A stretch of DNA of 64,000 nucleotides, from NCBI RefSeq assembly GCF_000699445.3, contig NC_067197.1, positions 4,160,152 through 4,224,151 on the forward strand. The letters are read 5' to 3'. Origin of the DNA: Schistosoma haematobium (Eukaryota > Platyhelminthes > Trematoda > Strigeidida > Schistosomatidae). Below are positions 23,734 through 35,855 of the stretch, piece after piece. Position 1 is the stretch's first letter. Every line of letters starts with the position of its first letter. The translations under genes were made by a program, and so were the position numbers. The notes beneath the pieces are model-generated. The model saw nothing but the letters and a program-made list of their open reading frames with translations. It had not been told where the DNA came from and did no database searches.

Positions 23734-24500
23734 ACATGTTGAAAAAATGTTTTTTTTTATCGGATTTTTTACTGCTATCATAGTAGTTCCTTATCTGACT
23801 ACTTCTCCAAAGAATTGACTTTTTAAGAACCATACTTCAAAGTGTATACGGTATTCTCCACAGACTTCAGTCGAGGATAGTAACAGACAATTTGAACAAT
23901 GACCAATTTTATAATACTGTTGTTTAGAATTTATTACTACCATATGAATTATTATCGAATATAATTAAATATCTTTCCAATATCCTGCAAATTCAGATGT
24001 TGAATAAACACAAATTGATTTGTGAAAAAAAAGCTCACTAACTTCATTTTGTTTCCGTTCACCTCCACAACATTAAATCGACTATCGATTAGAAATCATT
24101 ATTCATTGTACTATAATTAACATTGATTGAAGTTTAATAATTAAAGTATAAAATATAACGACCAAATCTACGTATTGGTGTTAGATTATATGGATTAAAT
24201 TAGCACAATCTAGATTTTAAGCATCTTGAATAACTTATTTGTGACAATTGGATAGCTTGAATTGGTAAATTAAACAAATTTCTTATCCAACTTCATTTCT
24301 GTATAGTTCGTTTGACTTTGTAAGCAATTTCGAATGAACATTCTCATGAAAATAAATGACAATACTAATTATGTTCTCTGTTAATAATATGTTTAATAAT
24401 TCTCCTAACACATTGTCTTGGTCTAGTGATTCATGTACTTGATTTTCAACCGTTGTGCCACAGGTTAAAGCTTTCTTTGTTTACATTGACTTGAACAACT
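23734..24500. other. AT-rich intergenic stretch, nothing recognised
   Basis: No supported gene or repeat. Confidence 0.4.
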
Positions 24501-24714
24501 AAATAGTCAATCAGTCAGTTATAAGCAACATGGAAACTTGTATATATTTGTATCGATTCAAGCCCCCACATCGTACCAGTATATCAAGATCAAGTCATCA
24601 AAACAAATACTAGAATAGATGTGGCAAACGTATCAGTGCTAATAGAAATAATAAGAGATGAATAATATGATTTGAGAAGAAAGAATCGATTTTTGAAACT
24701 CATTGATCCAAGGG

Positions 24715-24726
24715 AAGACAAAGAGT
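24715..24726. repeat. Target-site duplication, left copy (family C insertion)
   Basis: aagacaaagagt, repeated exactly at 25240-25251 on the other side of the family C insertion. Confidence 0.85.
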
Positions 24727-25239
24727 ATTTATTTATTTAAACACATAAACATTGGTACGAGGCACCAAACAGAGATGCGCCACGTAAATCATTCGGTTTG
24801 TGTGAGGGCTGTGATACTTTCCGGGTGCCTAAATCGAAGCAGGTGGTTTTCCTAGGGGGTCACACATGAAGCCTTTGACCTAAAGGTCTAATCCACATGG
24901 CAGTGAAGCAGCATCAAGAGGTGCGGTCCAATGGTAGCTGGTGATCAACAATTGGTTCATATACCATTTGTTTCCTTAAGATCCTGGAGACCATATACAC
25001 CATTGGTTTAAAATGAGGGTTTTCCAACTCCCCTATGTGACCCTCCGTGTCCACCAACCCGGTTGAAGCGCCGGATATTCGTTTTTCGTCCTCACAATTC
25101 CGTAAACAACATCCCCGTTGCGAAGAAGTAGTAAGTAGGACTTCCCTGCCAGTGGTTGTATGCATGCGGCCATATGAGAGCATTTTGAAATGAAGAGCTA
25201 ACTCTCCCCACTCTCGGCCGTACAAGGGCATTTGTGGGC
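24727..25239 (-). mobile_element. Family C retroposon nested in family B
   Basis: A 513-bp minus-strand copy with the inverted tail atttatttatttaa at the left and the tacggccgagagtggg block near the right end. It is flanked by a 12-bp target duplication that splits a family B 3' UTR. The right end defines a 5' truncation point different from that of the 14.4-kb copy. A 110-residue open frame (24914-25246) shares some residues with that copy, but the frame is not maintained, so I do not call a protein. Confidence 0.88.
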
Positions 25240-25251
25240 AAGACAAAGAGT
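25240..25251. repeat. Target-site duplication, right copy (family C insertion)
   Basis: Exact repeat of 24715-24726. Confidence 0.85.
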
Positions 25252-25370
25252 GATTGTATCTATGTCATTTTGATCGATTCTATACTATGTTACCTAAAGC
25301 CTCCACAATAAGCTCATAGTCTCTAACCTAATAGCTTGCACTTAACTATGTGGCTCATTTCACAACGGCT

Positions 25371-26180
25371 TTATAAACTGAAACCGTGTTTCTATTTAGT
25401 CGATTTCTAGCTTTCTTTCAGCTAATATAAAAATCATATCTTGTTTTATTAATAAATAGAGTAAGTAGGAATTTACACTGTTGTTATGATTATTTACTGA
25501 TTAAAACAACAACAACAACAACGAAAAAAAAATCGATCATCTCACATCATCGATTTTTACCTCATTCATATTTATTATTTTCTCAAATTCCATTCACATT
25601 CATCTAATGATCTCAAATGTATTTACTTCTAATTATTACTATTTCTAAACAATTACACACATAGTTTTTATTTTTTTTTAAAAAAATATGTGTGTGTGCT
25701 TATGTCACATGCAAATTAATCAATAAAGAATCATTTATTTACTAAAATTAAATCTAGTCAACAACAACAACCACCAAAAAAAAAGTGGAATGCTTGTATT
25801 TGTGTAATAATAGTTATCTATATCTATATAATCTGACCCGTATCTTGTGATTTGTGTTTTATAAACCTTTTATTTTATATAAGACTATTCACCACGTCAA
25901 TCTTTAAACCACCACCATTTCGATTATTTATTTTTTTTTGCGAAAAAACAAATCACTATTTCATAGATATTATATATATATGTATATGAGGGTAACTTGT
26001 TTTATAAATTACTGAAAACAGTTTTGCATATATTGAAAATTGAAGCTACATTATCATATTAGTGCAATAAAATATCAACACTTGATGCATAGTAAAAAAA
26101 AAGCCCAGTTAAGGGATAGTGTACGTCTATAATTATGCAAGAGACTAAATATGAAAATATGTTTAGTGTGTGAACAGAAG
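25371..26180. other. Very AT-rich stretch with simple repeats
   Basis: Holds an AAC run at about 25505-25522, several poly-A or poly-T runs, and short TA runs near 25970-25990. No gene is visible. Confidence 0.5.
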
Positions 26181-26184
26181 AAAT

Positions 26185-28930
26185 GAATTACTTATCTATT
26201 TATGCTTGTTACCCTTTGTGGAGGAGTATAAGTCACCCACCAGTATTCTCCATTCAACTCTGTCTCAAGCAATCCTTTTCATATATGCTTCTAATTCTCG
26301 ACGTAATGTGTTATTTGGTCTTCCTTTTCTCTGTTTCCCTTCAGGATTCCAAGTTAGTGCTTACCTCGTGATGCAGTTTGATGATTTGCGTAATATATGT
26401 CCTATCCATTTCCAACGTCTCTTCTTAATTTCCTGTTCAGCTCGAAGTTGGTTCGTTCTCTCCCACAGTAGGCTGTTGTTGATGGTATACGGTCAACGGA
26501 CATTGAGTATCTTGCGTAGACAATTGTTCATAAATACTTGTATTGTTTTGATGTTGATTGTTGTAGTTCTTCAAGTTTCAGCTCCGTACAACAGAACTAT
26601 CATGATGTTCGTATCAGAGATTCTCACTTTGATATTGGTCGATAGACAGTTGTTTTGAGTTCCATATGTTCTTCAACTGTAGGAATGGTGTTCTTGTTTT
26701 TCCAATCCTTGCCTTTATGTGTGCATCAGATCCTCTTTCTTCGTCGGTGATGCTGTCCAGGTACGTGAAAGTTTCCACCTCTTCCAGAGTTTCTCCATCA
26801 AGTGTAATTAGCTTGGTTGGTGTTTTCCGTGTTTTATTTGAGGATCTTGGATTTTCCTTTGTGTATGTTGAGATCTACTGATGCAGAAGCTGCTGCTACA
26901 CTAGTTGTTTTGATCTGCATTTGTTCGTGTGTATGGGATAGAAGGGCGATGTCATCTGAGAAGTCCTAATCTTCTAATTGATTCGGAGCTGTTCATTTTA
27001 TTCCGTGCTTCCCGTTTGATGTCGATGTCTTCATAATCCAGTCAACCACCAGAAGATAGAGGAAGTGAGAGAGAGAATAAGCAGCGTTGTGTGACTCTGG
27101 TCCTCAATTGGAATGCGTCTGTCAGCTGTCCTCTATCTACCGCTTTGCGCTGTTGTCCGTCGTATGAATTACGTATGATGTTGACGATCTTCTCAGGTAC
27201 ACCAGTGTCGAAGAAGATTCCATAAGGTCCGCCTACTCACATTGTCAAGTGGTATGGCAACTCGAACTGATGTACGTACGCTTTCTCACAGTCACGGAAG
27301 TTGATGTACAGTGACGATTTCCATTCAACTGATTGTTCAACCATCATCTGTTGTGTTGCGATTTGGTCTGTGCACGACCGATCCTTACGGAGTCCAGCCT
27401 GTTGATCTCGAAATTGGGCATCTACTGAATATTTCATCCGGTTCAGCAACATTGTCGGAAACTTTTCCTGGTACCGATAGTAGTGTGATTCCTCTGTAGT
27501 TCTCACATTTACTCAGATCTTTCTTTGATACCTTGATGAAGTATCCTTCTTTCAGTGGCTCTTGTTCTTCATCCTAAATCTTCCTGAATGAAACGTGCAT
27601 CATGTCTGCAGTTACTTCTGTATCTGACTTAAGAGCTTCAGCTGATATATTGTTAGGTCCTGCTGCTTTCCTACTCTTCATTTGTCTGATGGCCATCCTG
27701 ATTTATTCGCTCATTGGTGGAGCAACATCTACAGGAAGGTCTATCTGTACCACTTCGATGTCTGGTGGATTCAACAGAGTTGGTCTACTCAAGAATTCTC
27801 CGAACTATTCTACCCATCTGTTCCTCTGTTCTTTAGTCTCGGTGATTGTCTTGCCTTCCTTGTCCTTAGCCGGTCCCTCTAGTTTACCCTATTTCCCTAC
27901 CAGTTTCTTCGTTCTGTTATATAGTTGTTTGATATTTGATTCTGTTGCAGCTTTTTCCGCTGTCGTTGCTTGGTCTTCCACGTATTTCTGTTTGTCAGCC
28001 CTAATGCTCCTTTTCACTTGCTTGTTTGCTTTAATGTATTCAGCTTGTGCCTTGACCTTCTCTGCCATTGTCCAGCTGTTGTTACCTGCTTTCTTTTTGT
28101 TCTTCCTTTCTTGAATCCTGTCCAGAGTTTCGATAGCGATCCATTCCTTACGACGATACTTGTTGCCGTCCAGAACCTCATGATACGTTGAAGTTAGTGT
28201 TTCTTTCACCCTTTTCTAATTTTCCTCCATAGTAGTTTCTTCGGTGAGTAGATCTTGTAAGGCTTGGAACCTGTTATTAAGAGTTATCTTGAATTTGTTG
28301 AGTTTGTTAGTATCTCGAAAGAAGGCTGTATTGAACCTTTGTAGTGCTGTTACCTCAGTTGTCCATTTTTTCTTTAGTTTCAGTTTCATCTTGGTCACAA
28401 CCATGTGGTGATCTGAAGCTATGTCAGCTCCTCTCCTGGTTCTCATGTTTTAAATTGTCCTTCTGAATATTTTTATTGATACAAACATAATCTATCTGGT
28501 TCTCTGTGGTGTGGTCCGGTGAGACCCATGTAGCTTTGTGTATGTGTTTGTGTGGGAATATTGTTCCGTCTATAACAAGTTTGTTAAGTGCAAATAGGCT
28601 TGCGAATCTCTCCCCATTTTCGTTTCTCTCTCCCAGTCCATGTTGTCCCATGATATCTTCATATCCGGTGTTGTCCATCCTGACTTTGACGTCTAGGTCT
28701 CCCATCAGGATGGTGAGATCTTTTCTTGGCACTTCACTATGATTGATTGCAGCCTCTCATAAAACGTCTTTATTGTCGTCGTTGCTATCCTTGGTGGGTG
28801 CGTAACATTGGGCAACATTCATCATGATTCTTCCCTCCCTCTTTGTTTGAAGGATGATTCTGAATCCATGAGATGGGATGGGATTAATGATTCCATGCTC
28901 AACCCTCCTCCTAGAGTAACTACAGTTGAA
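26185..28930 (-). mobile_element. Family A retrotransposon copy 3, heavily decayed
   Basis: A nearly full-length minus-strand copy with many frameshifts and stops. Successive pieces match copy 2 in order. The 3' end is near 26190. C-terminal coding lies at 26190-26880, the RT palm near 26950 and QAGLRKDRSC at 27237-27506. The linker is at 27602-28209 and the endonuclease tail with SDHHMVV at 28216-28446. GDLDVK and GQHGLGERN follow at 28424-28732. The palm catalytic motif reads FSDD (26951-26962) instead of FADD. Right of 28860 the 5' UTR is only partly present. Ends are blurred; aatgaat near 26183 and 28930 might be a remnant target duplication, but that is weak. Confidence 0.85.
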
Positions 28931-29004
28931 GGAATGAATCGGCGAGATAGAAATTAGGAAAGTAGAAAATCAAAAATTAATCCATCTACCCCATTACAGC
29001 CGAC

Positions 29005-29260
29005 TTTAAGTTGTGTTGCCCAAGGTCTCCAATTATTGACCATAATAATCCTGTTTATCCAAACGGACTAGTTTGCACCCAACATACTGCACAAACTGAC
29101 AGCTTATAACTTAATTAATTGGTCATTTACCTTTGTTTTAGCGTCTCTAGCTTTCTTCCAACCCACTCTCCTATCCCACCCATCATTCCATATCTAGCAA
29201 GCCAGTGGTTGGGCGTAACTAACGCAATACTCAGATAGTAATAATAGGCCCTAAAAAACT
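29005..29260 (-). mobile_element. Family B C-terminal coding fragment
   Basis: The minus strand matches, with many gaps, the segment of family B between the SHVGRCRLLGW coding block and the LPRRAML block, as seen at 12530-12740. The alignment includes the inverse of the 'ctttcttccaaccc' landmark at about 29150-29165. It is short, old and untranslatable. Confidence 0.55.
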
Positions 29261-30480
29261 TGCAGTAAATAGATTAGGTCATGACGTCAACTCTCAAATT
29301 CATTGGCTGTTGATTGGTTAAACGATGAAAGGAAATAAAAGTCTTTGAGACATCCGGAACTTAGTGGTTGGCAATTTTCTGTGACAGTTTGAAAAGCCCG
29401 TCCACAAAGTAAATGATTGCCAAATCTTAGACCTTACTTTCCGTTTTGTTAAGTTGATCTGAATCACAGTAATTTATATAAACGTTTGTCATTTTATGTG
29501 TGTACTAGAAAGGTGAGGTGTTAGTATTTAAACCCGATCGTCATATACCACTTTTTGTAAAAACACAATAAATGGATTTAGTTCCTTATATTCAAGAAAG
29601 TAATTAGGCTAACAATAATTATTGTTAAATAGGTTGTATTTATATTCCTGGCGTTTTTATATCAGATTATGGATTGGATGTATGCATTCAACCCATTCAA
29701 TCATTTATAGTTGATTAGTGTTGGTTTTATCAAATACACACACAATCTTGTTCCTGCAGTCTATAAGATGCATCGGTAAATCCTTTCGGATGTACTTTTG
29801 GCATCTTTCCTTATCTGTATATTTCTGAATCTGTTTGTTCTCTTTGTAACAGTCATTTATAACTAAGGGGTGAATGTTAGTCATTAACTTGCTAGATAAA
29901 TCCCATTTAGTCTTTTAATTACCAACTTGGTAACCAATTTAAACAAGTTTGTTCTCGAACTGGTTTATCGAAGAGCTGAATGCACCCACTCATGTGTATA
30001 CTATCTTTCGTGGGACCCTGTTTATTGATTACTATTTTTTAAACTGTATGGGCCAATAAATGGGGGGGCATGATTATCGTGCAACTCGATAGTTTACGAT
30101 GTCACCAGACACACCTCAAAATGAAAATCAGTGGCGATCCTGCTGTTCATCACAAACATCAAGATGCCTTTCTTACTAAACGAAACCTGCGTTTATTGTG
30201 TCCTTACTCAAACTATGCACTTTAACACATGCTAGCCCTACTTTTCTAAAGGTTATTTATTAGTTGTATGAGTTTTCTCTCATCTAACTTCTGAGTACGA
30301 ATTCCTGAAGGTTGCCTGGCTACTGCTAACCTGAGTTGCTTTTGGACTAGGCCAAATGTCCATCTGCCAACAAAAAGGCTAGTATACTGAGCAGCAATCC
30401 GCTTTATATTACTCTATGTCTGTGAAATGTCTCCTTTAAAAGTAAAGAACATTCATAAATCAATATTACTTATTTATAGA
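29261..30480. other. AT-rich intergenic stretch
   Basis: No supported gene. A segment near 30098-30150 resembles the inverse of 32645-32700 and may be a small shared repeat. Confidence 0.4.
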
Positions 30481-30489
30481 TTCCTTCTA

Positions 30490-30715
30490 AGCATTGCTTG
30501 CGTATACTAGGACCGCTGAGCTAAGCAATGCTGAGATTAGACGCAGCTTACTAGGTGAGAATTGCAAATCGATTTATAAAGTAGTGAATCTTCATAGACT
30601 GAAGTGTTACGTAACCCTAACTACTTCCTGTCTGGATTTCCTCCCATGGCTGGTGTAGGAGTAAGTCGGAATAAATCTGAGGACGGCCAAACGAAAACTT
30701 GATATCAGTCCATAA
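30490..30715 (+). mobile_element. Family B C-terminal coding fragment, plus strand
   Basis: The plus strand follows the family B C-terminal domain: a CWDHR-V-SN-like start at about 30515 and an EIRRSLL-like segment. A VNLHRL block at 30584-30602 and a GGQTKT-like block near 30680-30700 (ggacggccaaacgaaaac) follow. Truncated at both ends and broken by stops. Confidence 0.6.
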
Positions 30716-31335
30716 ATTAATTGACCGTTAGTTTTAGTTGTGTTGGTAAGTCCTGATTAGCTGGTTTGAGGTCCTCTGAATAGCCATATTCAGACTTTGG
30801 ACTCTTCAAATCCATCCACTCCTTTAGAATAGCATTTCCTTGAGTTTTTTTTCTCACTGTTACTACCATTATTTTGACTTTCTTATTATTTGTTGTGATA
30901 TGACAACTTGGACTGGTACTCATTTTTGCCAGCTTCTATGCTGATAGTGACTGACTAACTTTTTCATATCAAGGTTAACAAAAATAATTTAGCAAGCATT
31001 ATGAGTAAAATACCAAACGTTTATGTACCCAAGATCCATATTTTAAATCCAATGCAGTTTAAATTGACTAAAAAAATGATTGACCGAGTTAGACTGTCTA
31101 TGTATTCTAAGATAAACAACAGATTATTATTCAGAACTATTATCTCTGAAATCATTATCAACAAATACTTAGTAACGGTCATGCATTTATCTAGATCTAC
31201 TCCACTTCTCTTGCAATTTCAAAAGACTGTATACAGATTGTCTAGTATTTTATGAATTTTCGCACCGAAAGCCATTCAAATGATCTACACGTATTATGTT
31301 CAGTGTACAAACAAACGTTTTCTGTTTATTACTTA
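30716..31335. other. Intergenic sequence with two unexplained short open frames
   Basis: Open frames at 30717-30923 (minus, 68 codons) and 31001-31255 (plus, 84 codons) show no recognisable domain. The second starts with a clear ATG and is rich in Ile, Leu and Lys, but its composition is what AT-rich noncoding DNA would give. I do not call genes here. Confidence 0.35.
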
Positions 31336-31339
31336 CCTT

Positions 31340-31470
31340 TTTCTTTAAGTTGATCTGGTTCCGTCACTAATTATACTACTCTGGGATTTGCTTTGATAAT
31401 TTTATCTCCATGCTAATGTGGTATGACGAATAAACAGATGCACATATGTATCAGGAGCGAAGTCTTTAAC
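31340..31470 (+). mobile_element. Family B 3' UTR fragment, plus strand
   Basis: The segment tgctaatgtggtatgacg and its neighbours match the 3' UTR end of the plus-strand family B copy at 32500-32635. Only the terminal part of the element is present. Confidence 0.55.
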
Positions 31471-31687
31471 TTATATTGAATGTTAGTTAGCACTCGTCAG
31501 CAAAGTATGTCCCGTGTTCCTACGGAAATAACTATCTTTTTGGATCCAAACAGACGTCATACAGTTTCATATTCATGGACGTTTCTACTGAACGGACTCT
31601 GTAAAACTGATTTGTCATCCCATCGATCGCAACTTAGTAGTGACTGATGCCACTTTTTATAGTTTTTTTTTGGTACTGGTCGATTTC

Positions 31688-31822
31688 TATCCACCAAGTT
31701 TGGGCGCCCGGGCAGTATCACAGCCCTCACACAAATCAAATGAGATTTGTGTGGCGCATATGTATCTGGTGCCCCCTTGCACCAATATCTAAGAGTTCAA
31801 ATAAATAATAAATAAATAAGTT
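31688..31822 (+). mobile_element. Family C retroposon, short 3' fragment
   Basis: Contains the cagtatcacagccctcaca block (from about 31711), the gcgcatatgtatctggtgcc block, and a tail of CAAATAAATAATAAATAAAT. It is the shortest well-preserved copy and fixes the 3' end of the family. Confidence 0.8.
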
Positions 31823-31967
31823 TTTGTGTGGTCACCAACCTAACTAACTTGACACTGCAATGCTGACAAGTGTCAACTAGCATGGAGGGACTTCTATCGA
31901 TCTCTTTCAAGATGTCAAATAACAATGGTCATCGCAATATGATTTCATCTAATAGAGTTTTCTTTGT

Positions 31968-32030
31968 TATTTATTTATTTGAACACATAAAAAGTACAAG
32001 GGGGCACTACATACACATGCATCACATAAT
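31968..32030 (-). mobile_element. Family C 3' end fragment
   Basis: An inverted tail (ttatttatttatttgaacac) followed by the inverse of the gtgccccc and tgcatatg-type blocks, after which similarity is lost. Confidence 0.6.
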
Positions 32031-32159
32031 AACAATGAGGTTGTGAAGAGATAAAAGGTAAAGTGTGTCCAATAAAAGAACAACAACGAACAGAAATCAG
32101 TGTATGAGAGGGAAATAATAATACTGGGAGGAACAGTTCAGTTAGCAAAAATATAACCA

Positions 32160-32640
32160 CCGACTGCCCCGACGAGGGATGTTTTATGGTGTAGGAGTAG
32201 GTTGGAAGAAAGCTAGGGGCGGCCAGACTAAAACGTGGCACGAATCCATGAAGTCACTGAAAAGTGGACTGAGCCATGTTGGTAGGTGTAGACTACCTGT
32301 TTGGGATCCGCGAGACGATAGCAACCAATGGTTAGAGATCTTGAATGACATGGCTCAAAATCGTTTGCAATGGGACAGGTGCATCCACTTTTTGTGTTCT
32401 CCCAAATTCTAGTCTTCTGAATTCTCCCTGTCTCTTTTTTTCTCTTTCCAATTCTATTTCACTAGATAATACTCTTTGGATAACATCTCCAAACCCTAAT
32501 CTTTCCGATTACTGCTTATACTTTTACTACCTCTACCACTATGAGATTTGAATCGACAATTGTATCTCTGTGCTAATGTGGTATATCAACTTGAACTGAT
32601 GTATGTACGAAGTTCTACGTTGTTACTGGCTGAAATCTAA
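32160..32640 (+). mobile_element. Family B 3' fragment, plus strand
   Basis: The plus-strand frame 32179-32412 encodes the family's last coding block (GVGVGWKKARGGQTKTWHES, then the SHVGRCRLPVWDP and NQWLEILNDMAQNRLQW blocks) with an intact reading frame to its own stop. The 3' UTR continues to about 32635 and ends in the inverse of the block that opens the minus-strand copies at 12283 and 52842. 5'-truncated insertion. Confidence 0.85.
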
Positions 32641-33590
32641 TTTTATGAAGAAAGTTACAGCATGATCGCCACTGGCTTTCATTCTGAGCCTTGTCTGATA
32701 TCGTCTCTAGCCACTATGTTACATCATCGCTAGGACCCCAACCAGAGAATGGTGAAGGACCAACAGAAACCAGTCCTGTGCAACTTTCTTTTATACTACG
32801 ACACCATGTCATACGCTGACCACCTATTCGCTTTTTCGAACCGGTCTCAGAGTCAGCAGGTAATGCACGACGTGGAATTCTCTGAGACGACATTCGTAGA
32901 ACATGTCCAAGCTACAGAAGTCGGTGTTTCAAGATGGTAATGCCAATTGTGCTATGAGTTTGTGTCCGACTTCTTATCACGTGATTTATCCACCAATCAA
33001 AATACGACTTATACAATCTTAACACTATACCAAACCAATGACGTTCAACCGATATGAGCGGTCTAGCGTCTTTATTGGCCCTATATCCTCCTAGCCCGTC
33101 CGCTTGAGTCCAGAACTCAATACCAGCTTCTGCAATATGAATCATTTATTTCAAACATACTGGGTTTATATATCATTCAAACAGACCGCAACGCACCATA
33201 AAATAGGAAATAACATTTGTACACAATAAAGCCAAAACGTGGCTGTGAACGTGGGAGGCAGTAGTCAATAAACTGAATATAGCTTAAGAACCGTAAATCG
33301 CACAATAATAAATTATAGGTCAAAATAAAGTTTATAATAAGAGGAATATAAATATACATAATCTACTTGTTGAATAGTTATACCATAAGAATATATAGAT
33401 AATATTAGTCAATTAATATGTCTCAGAAGTTACTCGTGATTTAATCTTCGCTCGGATATAACAAATTGGATTATCGTCGCTGTTCCCGAACACACGATAC
33501 CGAACCTCCGCATTACTAACATGGTGTTACCACTGGATGTCAGCAATTCCTCGGAGACAACCATGATCGAACTCAGAGTTGTCTAACATT
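32641..33590. other. Intergenic stretch, nothing firm
   Basis: The frame 32749-32940 and its surroundings look repeat-like (less AT-rich), but I could not assign them. The stretch 33150-33450 is AT-rich without features. Confidence 0.35.
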
Positions 33591-33594
33591 CTCA

Positions 33595-35418
33595 ACTTGG
33601 AGAGGTCAGGTTTCACAAGCATAGAGCAGAAGTGCTCTCACTGACGCGTTGTAGATCCGGTCTTCTACATCCAGACTAACATCACGAAGTTGCCGAAGAT
33701 GACCCAGATTGGCACAAGCCACTCTGGCTTTCACTATACGTGAATTGATCTTGTCACTCATGCCACCACTAGCACTTATGCAACTACCCAGATACACGAA
33801 CTTCCCAACTACTATCTGCTCATTACCCAGGGTGAGTGCAGGATCAGGGTCCTGCCAGTCTTGCAAAAGCACTTTGCACTTCGGATATTCAAATCACATA
33901 CCAAACCTACGGGCACTAATTGCTAATTGATTGGGTGCGGATAGCATAGCTTGGGTATCATCGCAAAATAAGACAATATCATCCGCATACTAAAGGTCGG
34001 AAGTCTTTCTCCAGGTAACAGAGCCACAACACCATTACCTACATCCACCAGATCTGTTTCCAAAATGCCATCAATAACAAAGTTGAGTAGGAGTTGTGAG
34101 ATTGGGCAACCCAGTCTAACCCCACTGCTTGAATGGGACAATGGAAATAGGTGGTTCTATGCCCTCACTATGCCTGAGGTGTTTGTATATAGGGCTTTCA
34201 AGATGTTAATAAACTTCTCAGGCACACCCTTCTTCAATAGACAATCCCAGAGAACAGTCCTGTCCAACGAATCGAAGGCAGCCTTGATGTCAAGAAACAC
34301 AACGGTTGTTGGCCTGCAATAAGCATAGAGGTGCTCTAATATTTGGTGGAGGGTGAAGATATCATCGATACCTCCTCGACCAAAACGGAAATCAGCCTGC
34401 TCCTCACAAGTCAATGTTTCTTGTGTTTTGAACAATCTACGAAGTATGACGGAAGCCAATAGTTTGGACGCAGTCAGAAGTGAACTTATCCCTGGATATT
34501 TGTTGCAGAAACGTCATGAACCCTTTTTAAAGATACGGACACCTATCGACTCATTCTATGATGTTAGGACACTAACTGTCAGCAACTCAATTCCTTAACC
34601 AGAAAGTCACCACCATATTTAAAAAGGGCCGGAGGCAAGTCATCTGAGTCTCGTGATTTGTGGCGCTTCGAGGGTTGGAGTTCCTTGAGGACCATAGAGA
34701 GTAATCAATGTTGCCAGAGAAGCAGACCAGTTGAACTGCTCCTCGAAAAACTCTGCCCATCGTCTAAGACGTCGGTAGATGTTAGTGATTGACATCTCAT
34801 CACCTTCACAGATTGTTTCGTTCACACCAGACTTCTTACTGCCAGTGACTCGGATGAATTGAAAGAGCTTCCGGCAGTTACCAGATGCAGCTGCTGATTC
34901 CAACTCCTTGGCACGTTCCAACTAACAGACTTCTCTGTCTTTACGCAATCTTTGCCCAATTTCATTACGTAATAGTCTTCGTTTATAGCCAAACACCAAG
35001 TGGCGCATCGGCGATGATTGTGCCGGTAGTTAGTGCCAGCCAGAAACAGAATGTGGCCTATGAGAAGCTGCATAAAACGATCACCGTCATCTGATCAACA
35101 AGTTTTCATCGGCCACCTAAACGACTCTTCTGTGTCTAGACACCCGTTCTGAGTATTCATGTATCCGGCTAGTACTACATTATCTGTCGAATGCATTTTC
35201 TGTTGAGAAACAGTTAACTTTTGACAAAACTCATCCTTGATCGCATGTGGGCTGCAATCTGTCTGAGCGTTGACGGAGATGATGAAAAGATATCGTTTCT
35301 CACACCGATTTCTTTGTATTTTGATGGAATTTTCAGATCTAACTTCACATTACCGACTGTTAATACGGATCCAATCGATTAGTGCTGCCTCAGCTCTAGC
35401 GCTTAGTGCGACATCTCC
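33595..35418 (-). mobile_element. Family B-related (SR2-like) retrotransposon with endonuclease and RT remnants
   Basis: A longer minus-strand RTE-like copy lacking its 3' end. In element order it has endonuclease remnants at about 34960-35418 (a RAEAALIDWIRINSRLC-like start, an SVNAQTD segment at the 'SVYAPT' position, and a damaged GDMNA motif). A linker at 34640-34921 reads ERAKELESAAASGNCRKLFQ. RT fingers and palm lie at 34157-34459 (QADFRFGRGGIDDIF, FLDIKAAFDSLDR). Then come GVRLGCPIS at 33923-34141, catalytic YADD at 33978-33989, and the YLGSCIS region at 33606-33872. Several frameshifts make it a pseudogene. It differs enough from the other B copies to be a separate subfamily. Confidence 0.82.
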
Positions 35419-35855
35419 AATACGAACGTCAAGACAGTTCTATTGTACGGAGCTGAAACGTGGAGAACTACTACAACCATCATCAAAAAGGTACAAGTAC
35501 TTATAAATAGCTGTTTACGAAAGATAATCAACATCCATTGGCTGGATACCATCAGCAACAGCCTTCTGTGGGAGAAAACAAACCAGCTGAACAGGGAATT
35601 AGGAAGAGACGTTGGAAATGGATAGGACATACATTACACAAATCATCAAACTGCATCACGCGGCAAGCGCCAACTTGGAATCCTGAAGGGAAACGAAGAA
35701 AAGAAAGATCAAATAACACATTACGTCGAGAATTAGAAGCAGATATGAAAAGGATGAATAGCAACTGGAAAGGATTGCTTGGGACAGGGTTGGGTGGAGA
35801 ATGCTGGTTAGAGGCCTATGCTCCTTCATGAGGAGTAACAAGCGTAAGTGAGTAA
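35419..35855 (+). mobile_element. Family A retrotransposon, 3' fragment, plus strand
   Basis: Encodes the C-terminal domain of family A (a [24 protein letters not shown] segment from 35440, then the [17 protein letters not shown] block in another frame at 35591, ending LLLHEE-like). It is followed by a decayed tail, gtaagtgagtaattaag. It abuts the oppositely oriented family B-related element with no spacer. 5'-truncated. Confidence 0.85.

Larger units (their letters stand above)
24505..25370 (-). mobile_element. Family B 3' fragment, interrupted by a family C insertion
   Basis: The 3' UTR block of family B is readable at 24505-24714 (the cagtcag-type start, then a cgattcaagc block). It resumes at 25252 with gattgtatct, the continuation seen at 12510 and 53070 in other copies. 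Between the two parts lies a family C element. The continuation decays and is lost by about 25370. Confidence 0.7.

Noticed and set aside
31001..31255. 84-codon open frame as a small gene
   Set aside because: No domain, no splice or promoter context, and composition typical of AT-rich noncoding DNA.
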